A stretch of 32,159 bases of DNA from Chthoniobacter sp. (GCA_025352865.1 JANXSB010000095.1:1-32159); one strand, 5' to 3'. Positions 1 to 7,290 are shown, counted from the stretch's first letter. Made by a program: numbers and translations. Notes: generated by a model not told the origin, from the letters alone.

Positions 1-673
1 CGAGATGCGTGTCGCCGTTCGTGGCTTTCACCTCGAAGACACCGTCGCCGATTTCGAGCACCGAAATATCAAAGGTGCCGCCGCCGAGATCATAGACGGC
101 GATCTTTTCGTCAGCCTTCTTATCGAGGCCGTAAGCGAGCGAGGCTGCCGTCGGCTCATTGACGATGCGGAGCACTTCGAGGCCCGCGATTTTTCCCGCG
201 TCCTTGGTCGCCGTGCGCTGCGAGTCATTGAAATACGCGGGCACCGTGATGACCGCCTGCGTGATCGTCTCGCCGAGCTTCGCTTCCGCGTCTGACTTGA
301 GCTTCGCGAGGATCATCGCGCTGATTTCCGGCGGCGAATAAGTCTTGGTCTCGCCGTTCACCGTCACCGAAATGTGGGCGTCGCCGTTCGCGGCTTTCAC
401 AACTTTGTAAGGCACGCGGTGCAGTTCGTTCTGCACCTCATCGAACTTACGCCCCATAAAGCGCTTCACCGAAAAAATGGTGTTCGTCGGGTTCGTCACC
501 GCCTGCCGTTTCGCCGCCTGCCCAACCACGCGCTCCCCGCTTTTCGTGAAAGCGACAACACTCGGCGTGGTGCGCGCGCCTTCGGAGTTTTCGAGGACGA
601 TCGGCTCGCCTCCGTCCATCACGGACATACAAGAATTGGTGGTGCCGAGATCGATGCCGAGAATTTTAGCCAT
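1..673 (-). CDS. dnaK: Molecular chaperone DnaK (Hsp70), N-terminal 224 residues, cut by the window edge
   Basis: Reverse-strand translation from the ATG at 673 gives an unbroken frame to base 1. It reads as the Hsp70 nucleotide-binding domain: the phosphate-1 loop DLGTTNS begins at residue 8 and the phosphate-2 motif DLGGGTFD at residue 195. Bacterial Hsp70 landmarks between them include GQAAKRQAVTNP near residue 51, VITVPAYFNDSQR near 141 and NEPTAASLAYGL near 172. The cytoplasmic ATPase folds client proteins together with DnaJ and GrpE. Only about a third of the usual roughly 640 residues is present; the substrate-binding domain lies outside the window. No frameshift is visible. Upstream (674-983) I saw no CIRCE inverted repeat (the HrcA operator), so heat-shock control may use another route. 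There is no clear ribosome binding site before the ATG. Confidence 0.97.
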   Translation of the reverse strand, partial: MAKILGIDLGTTNSCMSVMDGGEPIVLENSEGARTTPSVVAFTKSGERVVGQAAKRQAVTNPTNTIFSVKRFMGRKFDEVQNELHRVPYKVVKAANGDAHISVTVNGETKTYSPPEISAMILAKLKSDAEAKLGETITQAVITVPAYFNDSQRTATKDAGKIAGLEVLRIVNEPTAASLAYGLDKKADEKIAVYDLGGGTFDISVLEIGDGVFEVKATNGDTHL

Positions 674-983
674 GTGTGTTAGTGGGTTGAGTCTGAAAAA
701 TTGGTTGGGCCGAGGCGAAAAGCACGGGCCGGGCCGGGCGCTGACGGAGTTCTAAGTGTCTGCATTTCAGCGAAGTGCCGCCGCCTCGCGAAACGCGCCC
801 GGTGGGACATGGCACAGGGCGTGTCCCACATTGGGCACGGCAGATGGGACATCGCGGCGCAGCAGCCCGCACTTTCCACCCGCCCACCAACATCGCGCTT
901 GCTGCCGGGCGTTTTCGCGGCACTATTCCGCTCCGCGAAATCCGGGGCGTTGGTTTTCCACACACCGGCAAAGCGAAGACTTA
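674..983. other. Intergenic region between dnaK and tRNA-Ser with repeated GGGACA palindromes
   Basis: This is the 310-bp divergent gap between dnaK and the tRNA gene. It should hold both promoters, but I cannot place a convincing -35/-10 pair or a CIRCE element. It contains three copies of a TGGGACA core. The copies at 803-809 and 845-851 are in direct orientation and one at 822-828 is inverted between them, so the middle copy could pair with either neighbour. Open frames across the region on both strands have no recognisable protein character. Confidence 0.5.
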
Positions 984-1068
984 GGATGGGTGGCAGAGTG
1001 GTCGATTGCGCACGCCTGGAAAGCGTGTTTACCGCAAGGTAACGGGGGTTCGAATCCCCCCCCATCCG
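984..1068 (+). tRNA. tRNA-Ser, anticodon GGA
   Basis: An 85-nt cloverleaf can be folded by eye. The acceptor stem is GGATGGG (984-990) with CCCATCC (1061-1067) and discriminator G1068. The anticodon stem is CACGC/GCGTG (1011-1015 with 1023-1027), with loop CTGGAAA and anticodon GGA at 1018-1020. A long class II variable arm has a TACC/GGTA stem closed by GCAA. The T arm is GGGGG-TTCGAAT-CCCCC (1044-1060). The long variable arm and GGA anticodon identify a serine tRNA reading UCC and UCU. The 3' CCA is not encoded; the next bases are CTC. Confidence 0.96.
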
Positions 1069-1096
1069 CTCCGCTCGCAGGCACGGCGAGCGGAGC
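1068..1096 (+). terminator. Perfect 10-bp hairpin directly at the 3' end of tRNA-Ser
   Basis: GCTCCGCTCG (1068-1077) and CGAGCGGAGC (1087-1096) are exact reverse complements separated by nine bases. The stem begins on the tRNA discriminator base. No T-run follows, so it is not a classical intrinsic terminator. It may act in 3'-end processing or termination of the tRNA transcript. It also ends only 17 nt before the next start codon and would bury the purine-rich GGAG there. Confidence 0.5.
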
Positions 1097-1113
1097 GAAT
1101 TGCGCGGCGCATT

Positions 1114-1311
1114 ATGAAGCAGGTGCTTTGGCAGGGGGAAACGCAGGAGCAGCTCATCGAATCGCTCGGCACTCCGGCGGACACCGATCAAAAGGTGCTC
1201 AAGACGAAGAGTAAGGAAGTGTGGAAATACCGGCCGACGGGAAAGAACCGCTTCGGCCTCAAGGTGACGCTCGATGACGGGATCGTGGTGGCTTGGGACG
1301 TGAAGGACTGA
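1114..1311 (+). CDS. Small protein of unknown function (65 aa)
   Basis: A 65-residue frame starts at the ATG at 1114; the longer open frame upstream runs through the tRNA and is not real. The product begins MKQVLWQGETQEQLIESLG, continues with a P-x-D segment, then EVWKYRP near residue 36 and GLKVTLDDGIVVAWDVKD at the end. The pattern 'helix with xGxTxEQ..xSLGxP, then two strands ending in DDGxVxxW' resembles small BamE/SmpA-like or DUF2845-like domains, which are often lipoproteins. There is no signal peptide here, so a cytoplasmic protein or a degenerate relative is likely. It could be cotranscribed with the tRNA just upstream. Function unknown; the family resemblance is only from pattern. 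Confidence 0.65.
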   Translation: MKQVLWQGETQEQLIESLGTPADTDQKVLKTKSKEVWKYRPTGKNRFGLKVTLDDGIVVAWDVKD

Positions 1312-1322
1312 GCCGCGATGGA

Positions 1323-2174
1323 TCAGCGCAGGTGTTCGGGAAAATCCCCGGCATAGCGCGCGAGGAGGGCGTCCGGGTCGGCCGGGACGATATACATTTT
1401 GCCGCGAATCTTTTTTGTCTCACCCGGCGCGAGGCCGCCGAGACGGAAGTCGGAATGCAGACAGCGCGCGACGCCTTGAAACAATTCCTGATAAGGCTCC
1501 CATGCGGATGCGTAGATGAGTTTCCCATCGGCGCTGAAACAACCGATGAGACCGTTGGTCGGCACGAGCCGGTTCAACGGGCGCGGATTCACATCGGTGC
1601 GCGGGACATTTTTCGGACACCACACCTGACCCGGTGTGTAGCGGGCCTGCACGGCCCATTCCGTGGTGGGCAGGCGCGTGAGTTTTCCATCGAGAAAAAT
1701 GAAGCACTGCGGGAGATAGTCGGTCGCGCCGCCGGCGGTCTTTTCATCAAAGCCCGTGAATGCGCTGAGCCGCACACATGGCTGCGCCCAATGCGTCTCG
1801 GAGGGTTTTCCCGTGGGATTGCGGGCCGTGAGTTGAAAATCGACGGCATCGTCACCCGCGGTAATGGTGTGTTCGACAGTCACGCCGTCGGCGAGCGAAT
1901 CACGCAGCCGCAGGGTCTTGCGATCATCGCTCAATGAGATCACTTCGCTGGTGTGTGGGATGACGGTATGCCGCACCCAGTCCGCGTCGGTCGATCCCGC
2001 CCGGCAGTAGGCCTCGAGATAGTTCGTGCGCAGTTCACCGCCCGGAATCTGCGGCCCGCGGACGATCAGCCAGTTGTCCTCGCGGGCGAGAGTGAGCGTG
2101 GGTTGTGGGTCGGCTGCCGGTAGCGTCGGCATGGAGAAAAGGACAGCCAGCATCGGATAAAGGAGCGCTTTCAT
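1323..2174 (-). CDS. Secreted protein of unknown function (283 aa)
   Basis: The product starts with a clear Sec signal peptide: MKA, a hydrophobic run, then a cut site near residue 21 (TLPAAD). The mature part is beta-rich, with many short alternating strands, and includes conserved-looking segments such as EVISLSDDRKTLRLRDS and THWAQPCVRLSAFTGF, plus a late GLIGCFSADGKLIYASAWEP. The fold may be a beta-sandwich like those of galactose-mutarotase-like proteins, but I do not recognise a family with certainty. It is probably periplasmic or extracellular. It is convergent with the small gene ending at 1311, with only 11 bp between the two stop codons. Length and composition look intact. No function is assigned. 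Confidence 0.85.
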   Translation of the reverse strand: MKALLYPMLAVLFSMPTLPAADPQPTLTLAREDNWLIVRGPQIPGGELRTNYLEAYCRAGSTDADWVRHTVIPHTSEVISLSDDRKTLRLRDSLADGVTVEHTITAGDDAVDFQLTARNPTGKPSETHWAQPCVRLSAFTGFDEKTAGGATDYLPQCFIFLDGKLTRLPTTEWAVQARYTPGQVWCPKNVPRTDVNPRPLNRLVPTNGLIGCFSADGKLIYASAWEPYQELFQGVARCLHSDFRLGGLAPGETKKIRGKMYIVPADPDALLARYAGDFPEHLR

Positions 2175-2621
2175 CGCGCGGAAGATGAACTGCGGATGCC
2201 GCTGACTCCAGCACCAAAGAGCCGCGGCATCACCGGGCTATGGCTTGGACTGAGGTGAAAGATCGTCAATCTGCCTCGGGTTGGCGTGGTTTCATTTTGT
2301 AACATGTCTCTCCACGCGCCAACCAATGACCGGCCTCGGCACCGTTTCGTCCATTTGTTCCCAGAGCCTTTGCGGCCACTCATTCTGAGTCCTTGAAAGC
2401 CACGGACAAACACGAGAGACGGCACGGGAACGCCGTCATTCCTTTCCTCCCACGACCTCTCCACCGCTCCTGAAATCGGCGGACGGCAACAATCAGCTTT
2501 GGCGGCGGATATGTAGGAAGCAGGGATGGCGCGACCTATGTTTGACCGCGGTCATGGTCATGCAAAAAAGGTGTAACAAATGTTATTGACGTGTCATCCC
2601 GCGCCATTGTAGCTCTGTCTC
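2175..2621. other. Intergenic region with palindromes and a promoter candidate
   Basis: A 447-bp gap between divergent genes. It contains an imperfect inverted repeat (GGTTGGCGTGG at 2279-2289 against CCACGCGCCAACC at 2312-2324) around an A+T-rich loop. It also contains a perfect 12-bp palindrome TGACCGCGGTCA at 2543-2554 and a 5+2+5 palindrome TAACAAATGTTA at 2574-2585. A minus-strand open frame of 97 codons (2171-2464) has no recognisable features; I do not call it a gene. The segment from about 2500 to 2620 is more A+T-rich than its surroundings, as expected for a promoter. Confidence 0.5.
2586..2615 (+). promoter_or_regulatory. Candidate promoter of the basic repeat protein gene
   Basis: TTGACG at 2586-2591 matches a -35 box well. 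The only nearby -10 candidate is weak (GTAGCT or TAGCTC around 2609-2615, spacing 17-18). If it is real, transcription would start almost at the ATG at 2622, giving a leaderless or near-leaderless mRNA. That fits the absence of any Shine-Dalgarno sequence. The TAACAAATGTTA palindrome directly abuts the -35 box and could be an operator. Confidence 0.35.
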
Positions 2622-3101
2622 ATGTCCAACCACACACCGTCCCTCGCCCAACTCCAACGCGCCATTACGATCTCCGAGCAGATCGAATCGCTGCAATCAC
2701 AACTCGCTTCCATTCTTGGTGGCAGCTCTCCGGCTGCGGCACCCGCCGCGGCCAAGAAAGGTCGTAAAGGAAAGCGCACCGTCTCGCCCGAAGCCCGCGC
2801 CAAAATGGCGGCGGCCCAAAGGGCGCGCTGGGCAAAGAAAAAGGGCGGAGCGGCTCCGGCAGCCAAGCCCGCGAAGAAGAAGAAGAGCGGGCTGACCCCC
2901 GAAGGTCGGGCGAAGCTGGCCGCAGCCATGAAAGCCCGCTGGGATGCGCGCAAGAAGGGCGCTCCGGCACCGACGGCGAAATCACAGAAATCGGCCACCG
3001 CCCCGAAAGCCAAAGCCAGGCGAGTTATCGGCCCCGAAGCCCGCGCCAAGATGGCGGCAGCAGCGAAGAAGCGGTGGGCGAATGCCAAGAAAGCGCAGTA
3101 A
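2622..3101 (+). CDS. Very basic protein with three (S/T/G)PEARAKMAAA..RW repeats, probable DNA- or RNA-binding protein
   Basis: This 159-residue protein is extremely rich in Lys, Ala and Arg. Residues 7-33 form a leucine/glutamine-rich helix (possible coiled coil for dimer formation). Three near-identical units of about 18 residues follow at 55-72, 92-109 and 137-154, each of the form PE(A/G)RAK(M/L)AAA..(A/K)RW. They are joined by Lys/Pro/Ala-rich linkers that resemble histone H1 tails. The invariant RW and the basic face suggest nucleic-acid binding. Similar short motifs occur in NUMOD3-like DNA-binding modules and in histone-like tail proteins, but the match is by eye only. The gene stands alone behind palindromes and a possible promoter. 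Nucleoid-associated protein is the best guess. Confidence 0.85.
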   Translation: MSNHTPSLAQLQRAITISEQIESLQSQLASILGGSSPAAAPAAAKKGRKGKRTVSPEARAKMAAAQRARWAKKKGGAAPAAKPAKKKKSGLTPEGRAKLAAAMKARWDARKKGAPAPTAKSQKSATAPKAKARRVIGPEARAKMAAAAKKRWANAKKAQ

Positions 3102-3142
3102 CGCGCGACCACAGGCACCCTTGCCCGCACACCGTTAAGCTG

Positions 3143-3295
3143 GTGTTGGGCTTGGGTGCATTGCTGGCTTTTGCGGGATGTGCCGCTGAACAGAAGCCTT
3201 GGAAAATGCCACACCGTGCCTGGTATGAGCCGGACGTGGATTCTTCCGAACGGTCATTCTTCTACGGCTCGTTTACTGCCCGCGGCGGACGTTAA
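3143..3295 (+). CDS. Possible small lipoprotein (about 50 aa), start codon uncertain
   Basis: The frame carries a short hydrophobic stretch ending in a lipobox, LLAFAGC, followed by AAEQKPWKMPHRAWYEPDVDSSERSFFYGSFTARGGR-like sequence rich in aromatic residues. An in-frame ATG at 3074 overlaps the 3' end of the preceding gene and would give an unsuitable polar N-terminus. GTG at 3143 or TTG at 3146 gives a short lipoprotein signal. The codons just before these read GTT-AAG-CTG, so an original ATG may have been lost. Small lipoproteins with an acidic-aromatic tail are common in Verrucomicrobiota, but no function is known. No ribosome binding site is visible. Confidence 0.5.
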   Translation: MLGLGALLAFAGCAAEQKPWKMPHRAWYEPDVDSSERSFFYGSFTARGGR

Positions 3296-3351
3296 GTGAA
3301 CCGCATTTCATCAGTTCGATGAACATGCGCTCGCCTGCGATCTTGTTGTGC

Positions 3352-3717
3352 TTATTTTGCCGGCCTCGGTGTGGCCGGTGAGGTGGCCGGCGGGATTTTC
3401 CGTATCGCTTCCACAGCGGCATCGGCTGCCGTGGCTGCACGCTCCGCGGCTGCCGCGGCATTCCTGGCGGCGGCTGAGGCGCTTTGGGCGAATTCGACAG
3501 CCCTCTTAATCGCTTCCTTTTCCGCGAGGGCCGCCGCCCGCGCCCTTTTAGCGATCTCCGCATCACTTAGAACTTCACCCGAACCAAGTGCCGGAGCGGC
3601 GGACTCATTGGCTCCCGCAGTGTCAGACTCCGGCGATTTCCCGCACCCATCGAGGCCAGCGATGACCATCAGCGATGCCAGAACTTTCGCGACCGGAGCC
3701 AGGAGTCGCACTTTCAT
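3352..3717 (-). CDS. Alanine-rich coiled-coil lipoprotein (121 aa)
   Basis: The N-terminus is a signal peptide with a lipobox ending at Cys25 (AGLDGC). The Asp at -2 is unusual but the overall pattern fits signal peptidase II. After a Ser/Gly/Ala-rich spacer, residues 50-108 form a long Ala/Glu/Lys/Arg helix likely to be a coiled coil, and the tail is Pro-rich. Its ATG overlaps the stop of the PspC-domain gene (ATGA at 3717-3714), so the two are translationally coupled. A periplasmic membrane-anchored helix would fit an envelope structural or stress role, like Lpp-type proteins. This is inference. Confidence 0.75.
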   Translation of the reverse strand: MKVRLLAPVAKVLASLMVIAGLDGCGKSPESDTAGANESAAPALGSGEVLSDAEIAKRARAAALAEKEAIKRAVEFAQSASAAARNAAAAAERAATAADAAVEAIRKIPPATSPATPRPAK

Positions 3718-3938
3718 GGCAGGGCATCGGGCTTACCCGGCTGCTCATCGGGCAGACAGATCCATAGGACCACATAAGCGATGCCACCGGTGCCCACGCA
3801 AAAAAACAGGACGAGGAAAAGTATTCGCCAGACCCACGAAGGAAGCGGCGTATGCGCGCCCAGCCCACCGCAGACGCCGCCGAGCCAGACGTCTGATTTC
3901 GATTTTGTGAGTGTCCGAAGAAACTGGATGGGAGACAT
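3714..3938 (-). CDS. PspC-domain small membrane protein (74 aa)
   Basis: The sequence has the PspC signature: LTKSKSDVWLGGVCGGLG at the start (the xxxxxxGVCGGLxxyxxxp core), then the WVWRILFLVLFF transmembrane segment around residues 35-60 and a WICLP end. PspC proteins sit in the inner membrane and sense or relay envelope stress; stand-alone short forms are widespread. It is first in a two-gene operon, and its stop overlaps the start of the lipoprotein gene by ATGA. A weak AGG lies about 8 nt before the ATG. Confidence 0.88.
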   Translation of the reverse strand: MSPIQFLRTLTKSKSDVWLGGVCGGLGAHTPLPSWVWRILFLVLFFCVGTGGIAYVVLWICLPDEQPGKPDALP

Positions 3939-4132
3939 GGTGGAACCTGATGCGAGGTGTGTATCAGGAAGACGTCAGGGTTCAAGCCGCGAGATCACCG
4001 CATCGAGCGGTGTCGGAAAACATTCTCATTCGCACGGTGGCTGTGGTCATAGACCATCGCGCCAAAGAATGCCTGCGGCTCATGCGCAAGATCGCGCTTG
4101 CGCTGTCTCGCGCGGGCGATAATCCGTAGCGC

Positions 4133-4579
4133 ATGTTCACACCCATTCGCCTTCTCCCTATTGCCTTCCTCGCTCTCCCGCTTACGCTTTCAGCAGCCTC
4201 TGCCGGCAGCCAGGAGCAGGAGTATCAGCAGGTCCGAAAAATCGCCCTGCGCGATCCCAAGGTTCGCGCCGCCTATGAGGAGGCCGACCAGCGTTTGGAA
4301 GCAAAGATCGTGCAGATTGATCCGGCACTTAAGACCTATGTGAAAACGCGCCCGTCCGGCACCGTGCCGGCGGCTCCCTCGAAGGACGTAAAACCTGCGC
4401 CGGCCAAAAGCAAAATTCCCGGCACCACCCATGTCGTCGCGAAAGGCGAGACGCTGGGTTCCATCGCGAGTCGGTATGGCGTCACCGTCGCGGCGTTGAA
4501 AACGACCAATCAAATTCAGGATGAGCGCAAGCTCCGCGCAGGTCAGACGCTCACGATACCACAGGTCGGAAGTCACTGA
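4133..4579 (+). CDS. Secreted LysM-domain protein (148 aa)
   Basis: Residues 1-24 form a Sec signal peptide (MFTPIRLL, hydrophobic core, ASAG). Residues 28-70 are a charged helix, 75-97 a Pro/Lys/Ala linker, and 99-143 a single LysM domain: THVVAKGETLGSIASRYGV, ALKTTNQIQD, LRAGQTLTIP. LysM binds N-acetylglucosamine of peptidoglycan, so the product is probably a periplasmic cell-wall-associated protein. There is no catalytic domain. It lies divergent from the PspC operon. No Shine-Dalgarno sequence is visible before the ATG. Confidence 0.9.
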   Translation: MFTPIRLLPIAFLALPLTLSAASAGSQEQEYQQVRKIALRDPKVRAAYEEADQRLEAKIVQIDPALKTYVKTRPSGTVPAAPSKDVKPAPAKSKIPGTTHVVAKGETLGSIASRYGVTVAALKTTNQIQDERKLRAGQTLTIPQVGSH

Positions 4580-4631
4580 GCACACGGGCGAGGATCATTG
4601 CGCAATTCACACCGGCCAGCGATCGCACGCT

Positions 4632-5337
4632 CTACGGCACAGACACATTCATTCTGAAGAGGGTGCGCTTTGCGATGTCGCGCACAGAAAAGCGGTGCTC
4701 GACCTTGGGCTTTGTTGAAGTTCCGTCCAGGAATTCGGCCTTTTCGTAACCGCGAAATCGGAGGAGTTCTTTGAAGACGGGGACATCCTCTTCCATGTGG
4801 AATGAGGCGAGAAACTCGACCGCGGATCGCATTTCATATTCGTCCTTCCCGAGCGGATAATCCTCCTTCTGCCGCGCGCTGCGCTGCGCTTCGGCGAGGA
4901 GGAAATCATGCAGCGGATCATGCACCACGCGGTTAAACGGGTTGTAGTCAGTTGGATAACCTGCCGCCACCCATAGAGCTGTTCCCACAGTTGGAGTACG
5001 CATGAGACTGGGCGCGCTCCCACGTTCCGTCCGAAAGCCGGTGTTCCAGCTTGAGGTAGATGTCGCCGTCTTGTGCGGGGAAAGAAGCAATCCGGTCGGT
5101 TCGGTTGATGAGATAAAGAGGAACGCCGTCTTTGTCCGCAGCGGCATAGTCTGCGAAGAGAGTGAGTTCGCCCTTTGGTGCCGGCACTTGTTTAGGCAGG
5201 TCAACATTTGGAATCGGCCTGCCCACGTATGTGTGAAAGGTTGCGAACCGCTTGGTTTCCTGCGCTCTCGCGAAGACACCCCACAGCACTAATCCGACAA
5301 CGACGATGCGAACCAGCAGCGAGGTGTTCGTTTGCAT
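4632..5337 (-). pseudogene. Secreted protein of unknown function interrupted by a frameshift
   Basis: From the ATG at 5337 one frame encodes MQTNTSLLVRIVVVGLVLWG with a signal peptide, then a plausible domain (HTYVGRPIPNVDLP, LTLFADYAAADKDGVPLYLINRTD, GDIYLKLEHRLSDGTWERAQ) up to SHAYSNCGNS. That frame stops at 4948. The +1 frame takes over near 4965-4985 with WVAAGYPTDYNPFNR and continues with RSAVEFLASFHMEEDVP, KELLRFRGYEKAEFLDG, and FSVRDIAKRTLF to a stop at 4632. Both halves look like parts of one protein, so there is one extra base or two missing bases at the join. This is either a decayed gene, a sequencing error or, less likely, programmed frameshifting. Family not recognised. Confidence 0.75.
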
Positions 5338-5452
5338 GGATGAATCCAATCCGCGGAATCGGTGAACGCCAGACTTCGCATGGCGGTGGGTTTTGGCTCC
5401 ATTGGCTCTCATTGCCGACCCGGAAAAAACTATTGGCTGAGAGTGCGTGTCA

Positions 5453-6916
5453 TCAAGCGAGCACCTCACGAATCACATGCCCGTGCACATCCGTGAGCCG
5501 GCGCTCGATGCCGTTGTGGTAAAAGCTGAGCCGCTCGTGATCTAGGCCGAGGAGGTGCAGGATCGTCGCGTGAAGGTCGTAGATCGTCGTGATGTTTTCC
5601 GTGGCTTGGTAGCCGAACTCATCCGTCGCGCCGTAGCTGAACGCCCGTTTCACGCCCGCACCGGCGAGCCAGACGGTGAAGCCTTTCGGATTGTGGTCGC
5701 GGCCGTTCGCGCCTTTTTGAAACGTGGGCATCCGGCCAAACTCGGTGACGAAAACAACGAGCGTGTCGTCGAGCAGGCCGCGCTGTTTGAGATCGCGCAG
5801 CAGCGCCGCGCAGGGCTGGTCGAGGATCGGGCCGTGCCTGTCGTAGTTCGCCTTGATCGTCTTGTGCCCGTCCCAATTCCCCACGCCCTCGCCCATCGCA
5901 TACGAGCCGTTGAAAAGCTGCACGAACCGCACGCCGCGCTCCAGCAGACGCCGCGCGAGAATGCAGTTTTTCGCGAAACCGGCCTTGGTTTTGTTCGTCG
6001 TGTCATCCGCGCCATAGAGCGCGAGCGTCGCGGCGTTTTCCTTCGAGAAATCGCTCACTTCCGCCGCGGCGAGCTGCATCTTCGCGGCGAGTTCGTAGCT
6101 CGCGATGCGCGCGGCGAGAGCGTTGTCGCCGGGATGTTGTGCGAGATGCGCGTCGTTCAGCGTTTTCAAAAAATCGCGCGTCGCCAAATCGTCCGCGAGG
6201 CTGATGGATGCAGGCCGCGCGAGGTTCGCGATCGGCTTGTCCGCACCGAACGGCGTGCCCTGATACACCGCCGGCAGAAACGCCGCCGCCCACTGCCGCG
6301 ACCCGACCTGCGGCACGCCGCGCGGATCGGGGATCGCCACGAACGCGGGCAGTTCCTGATTCTCCGTGCCGAGCGCGTAGCTCACCCACGCGCCCATGCT
6401 CGGGAAGCCGTCGAGCGTGTAGCCCGTGGCCATCTGGTTTTCCGCCGGGCCGTGCGTGTTCGACTTCGCGGTCATCGAGTGGATGAAGCACATCTCGTCC
6501 GCGAGTTCCGCGAGATTCGGCAGCAGATCGCTCACCATTTTCCCGCTCTGCCCGCGCGGTTTGAAATCCCACAGCGGCTTGATCAGGTTGCCGTTCTCGC
6601 CTTGGAAAGTGACGAGTTTTTCGCCGCCCGGCATCGGCGTGTCGTGCCGTTTCACCAGCTCCGGCTTGTAGTCGAAAGTGTCCACATGCGAGAGCGCGCC
6701 TGAGCAAAATATGAGCACCACGCGCTTCGCCCGCGGCGGGAAATGCGGCGCGCGCGGCGCATACGGATGCGACGGGTCGATGATCGGACGGATCGGCGAT
6801 TTGCTTTCCTCCGCGAGCAGCGAGGACAGCGCGATGCCGCCGAGCCCGGTGCCGCCCCAGCGAAGAAAATTGCGGCGGCTCAGCAGATGGCGTCCGGCGT
6901 GGGAAAGCGGGTTCAT
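5453..6916 (-). CDS. DUF1501 family Tat-exported protein (487 aa)
   Basis: A twin-arginine signal SRRNFLRWGGTG begins at residue 13 and a hydrophobic region follows. DUF1501 landmarks are RVVLIFCSGALSHVDTFDYKP near residue 65, MTAKSNTHGPAENQMATGY, FPSMGAWVSYALG, RGVRFVQLF, LVVFVTEFGRMP and GRDHNPKGFTVWLAG. DUF1501 proteins belong to the alkaline phosphatase/sulfatase-like superfamily and are abundant in Verrucomicrobiota and Planctomycetota beside DUF1549/DUF1553 genes; their substrates are unknown. Its ATG overlaps the vapC stop (ATGA at 6916-6913). No DUF1549/DUF1553 partner lies directly beside it, unlike the other two copies in this window. Confidence 0.93.
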   Translation of the reverse strand: MNPLSHAGRHLLSRRNFLRWGGTGLGGIALSSLLAEESKSPIRPIIDPSHPYAPRAPHFPPRAKRVVLIFCSGALSHVDTFDYKPELVKRHDTPMPGGEKLVTFQGENGNLIKPLWDFKPRGQSGKMVSDLLPNLAELADEMCFIHSMTAKSNTHGPAENQMATGYTLDGFPSMGAWVSYALGTENQELPAFVAIPDPRGVPQVGSRQWAAAFLPAVYQGTPFGADKPIANLARPASISLADDLATRDFLKTLNDAHLAQHPGDNALAARIASYELAAKMQLAAAEVSDFSKENAATLALYGADDTTNKTKAGFAKNCILARRLLERGVRFVQLFNGSYAMGEGVGNWDGHKTIKANYDRHGPILDQPCAALLRDLKQRGLLDDTLVVFVTEFGRMPTFQKGANGRDHNPKGFTVWLAGAGVKRAFSYGATDEFGYQATENITTIYDLHATILHLLGLDHERLSFYHNGIERRLTDVHGHVIREVLA

Positions 6917-7290
6917 GCGGCGAGCGTGGGGATGCCATAGCGGTGCAGGATCTCATCGCGCGTCACGAACACCGCACCCTCGGCGCGCGCCTGCGCGAGC
7001 AGCTCGCGGTCAAACGGGTCGCCGTGCAGCAGCGGCAAATCATGGCAGGCCTCCGCGTGCGCGACCGTGAGCGGCAGCTCGGAAAAACCGTCCGCCCGCA
7101 GCAGACCGACCCAGCCGGCGGGCATCCGCAGCTTGCCTTTCGCCTGCTTGAGCCCGAGTTCCCAGACGGACGCCGCGCTGAAAAAAACCTGGTTGCGCCC
7201 GCTCGTGATCGCCGCCCGCGCGGCGGGCACGAGTTGCGCGGGATTCTCCAGCCAGAAGACGAGGACGTGGGAATCGGCGAGCAATCTCAT
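6913..7290 (-). CDS. vapC: PIN-domain toxin, VapC type (125 aa)
   Basis: Start at the ATG at 7290, which overlaps the antitoxin stop (ATGA). The protein is a compact PIN domain with the expected acidic residues: Asp6 in LLADSHVLVFWL, Glu44 in SVWELGLK, Asp94 in HGDPFDRELLAQA and Asp112 in VTRDE. PIN toxins are Mg2+-dependent ribonucleases that cut tRNA or rRNA and are held inactive by their partner. Length is typical for a VapC of the YefM/Phd-paired subgroup. A longer in-frame extension upstream is a shadow of the antitoxin gene. All four acidic residues are present, so the toxin is probably active. Confidence 0.92.
   Translation of the reverse strand: MRLLADSHVLVFWLENPAQLVPAARAAITSGRNQVFFSAASVWELGLKQAKGKLRMPAGWVGLLRADGFSELPLTVAHAEACHDLPLLHGDPFDRELLAQARAEGAVFVTRDEILHRYGIPTLAA

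Noticed and set aside
674..780. Search for a CIRCE heat-shock operator before dnaK
   Set aside because: No TTAGCACTC/GAGTGCTAA pair or close variant was found.
2171..2464. A 97-codon minus-strand frame in the gap before the basic repeat protein
   Set aside because: No domain and no start signal; more likely intergenic or part of a decayed repeat.
3911..4129. A 72-codon plus-strand frame ending 3 bp before the LysM gene
   Set aside because: It overlaps the start of the PspC gene on the other strand, has no recognisable motif or ribosome binding site, and its composition fits non-coding leader DNA. Possible but unsupported.
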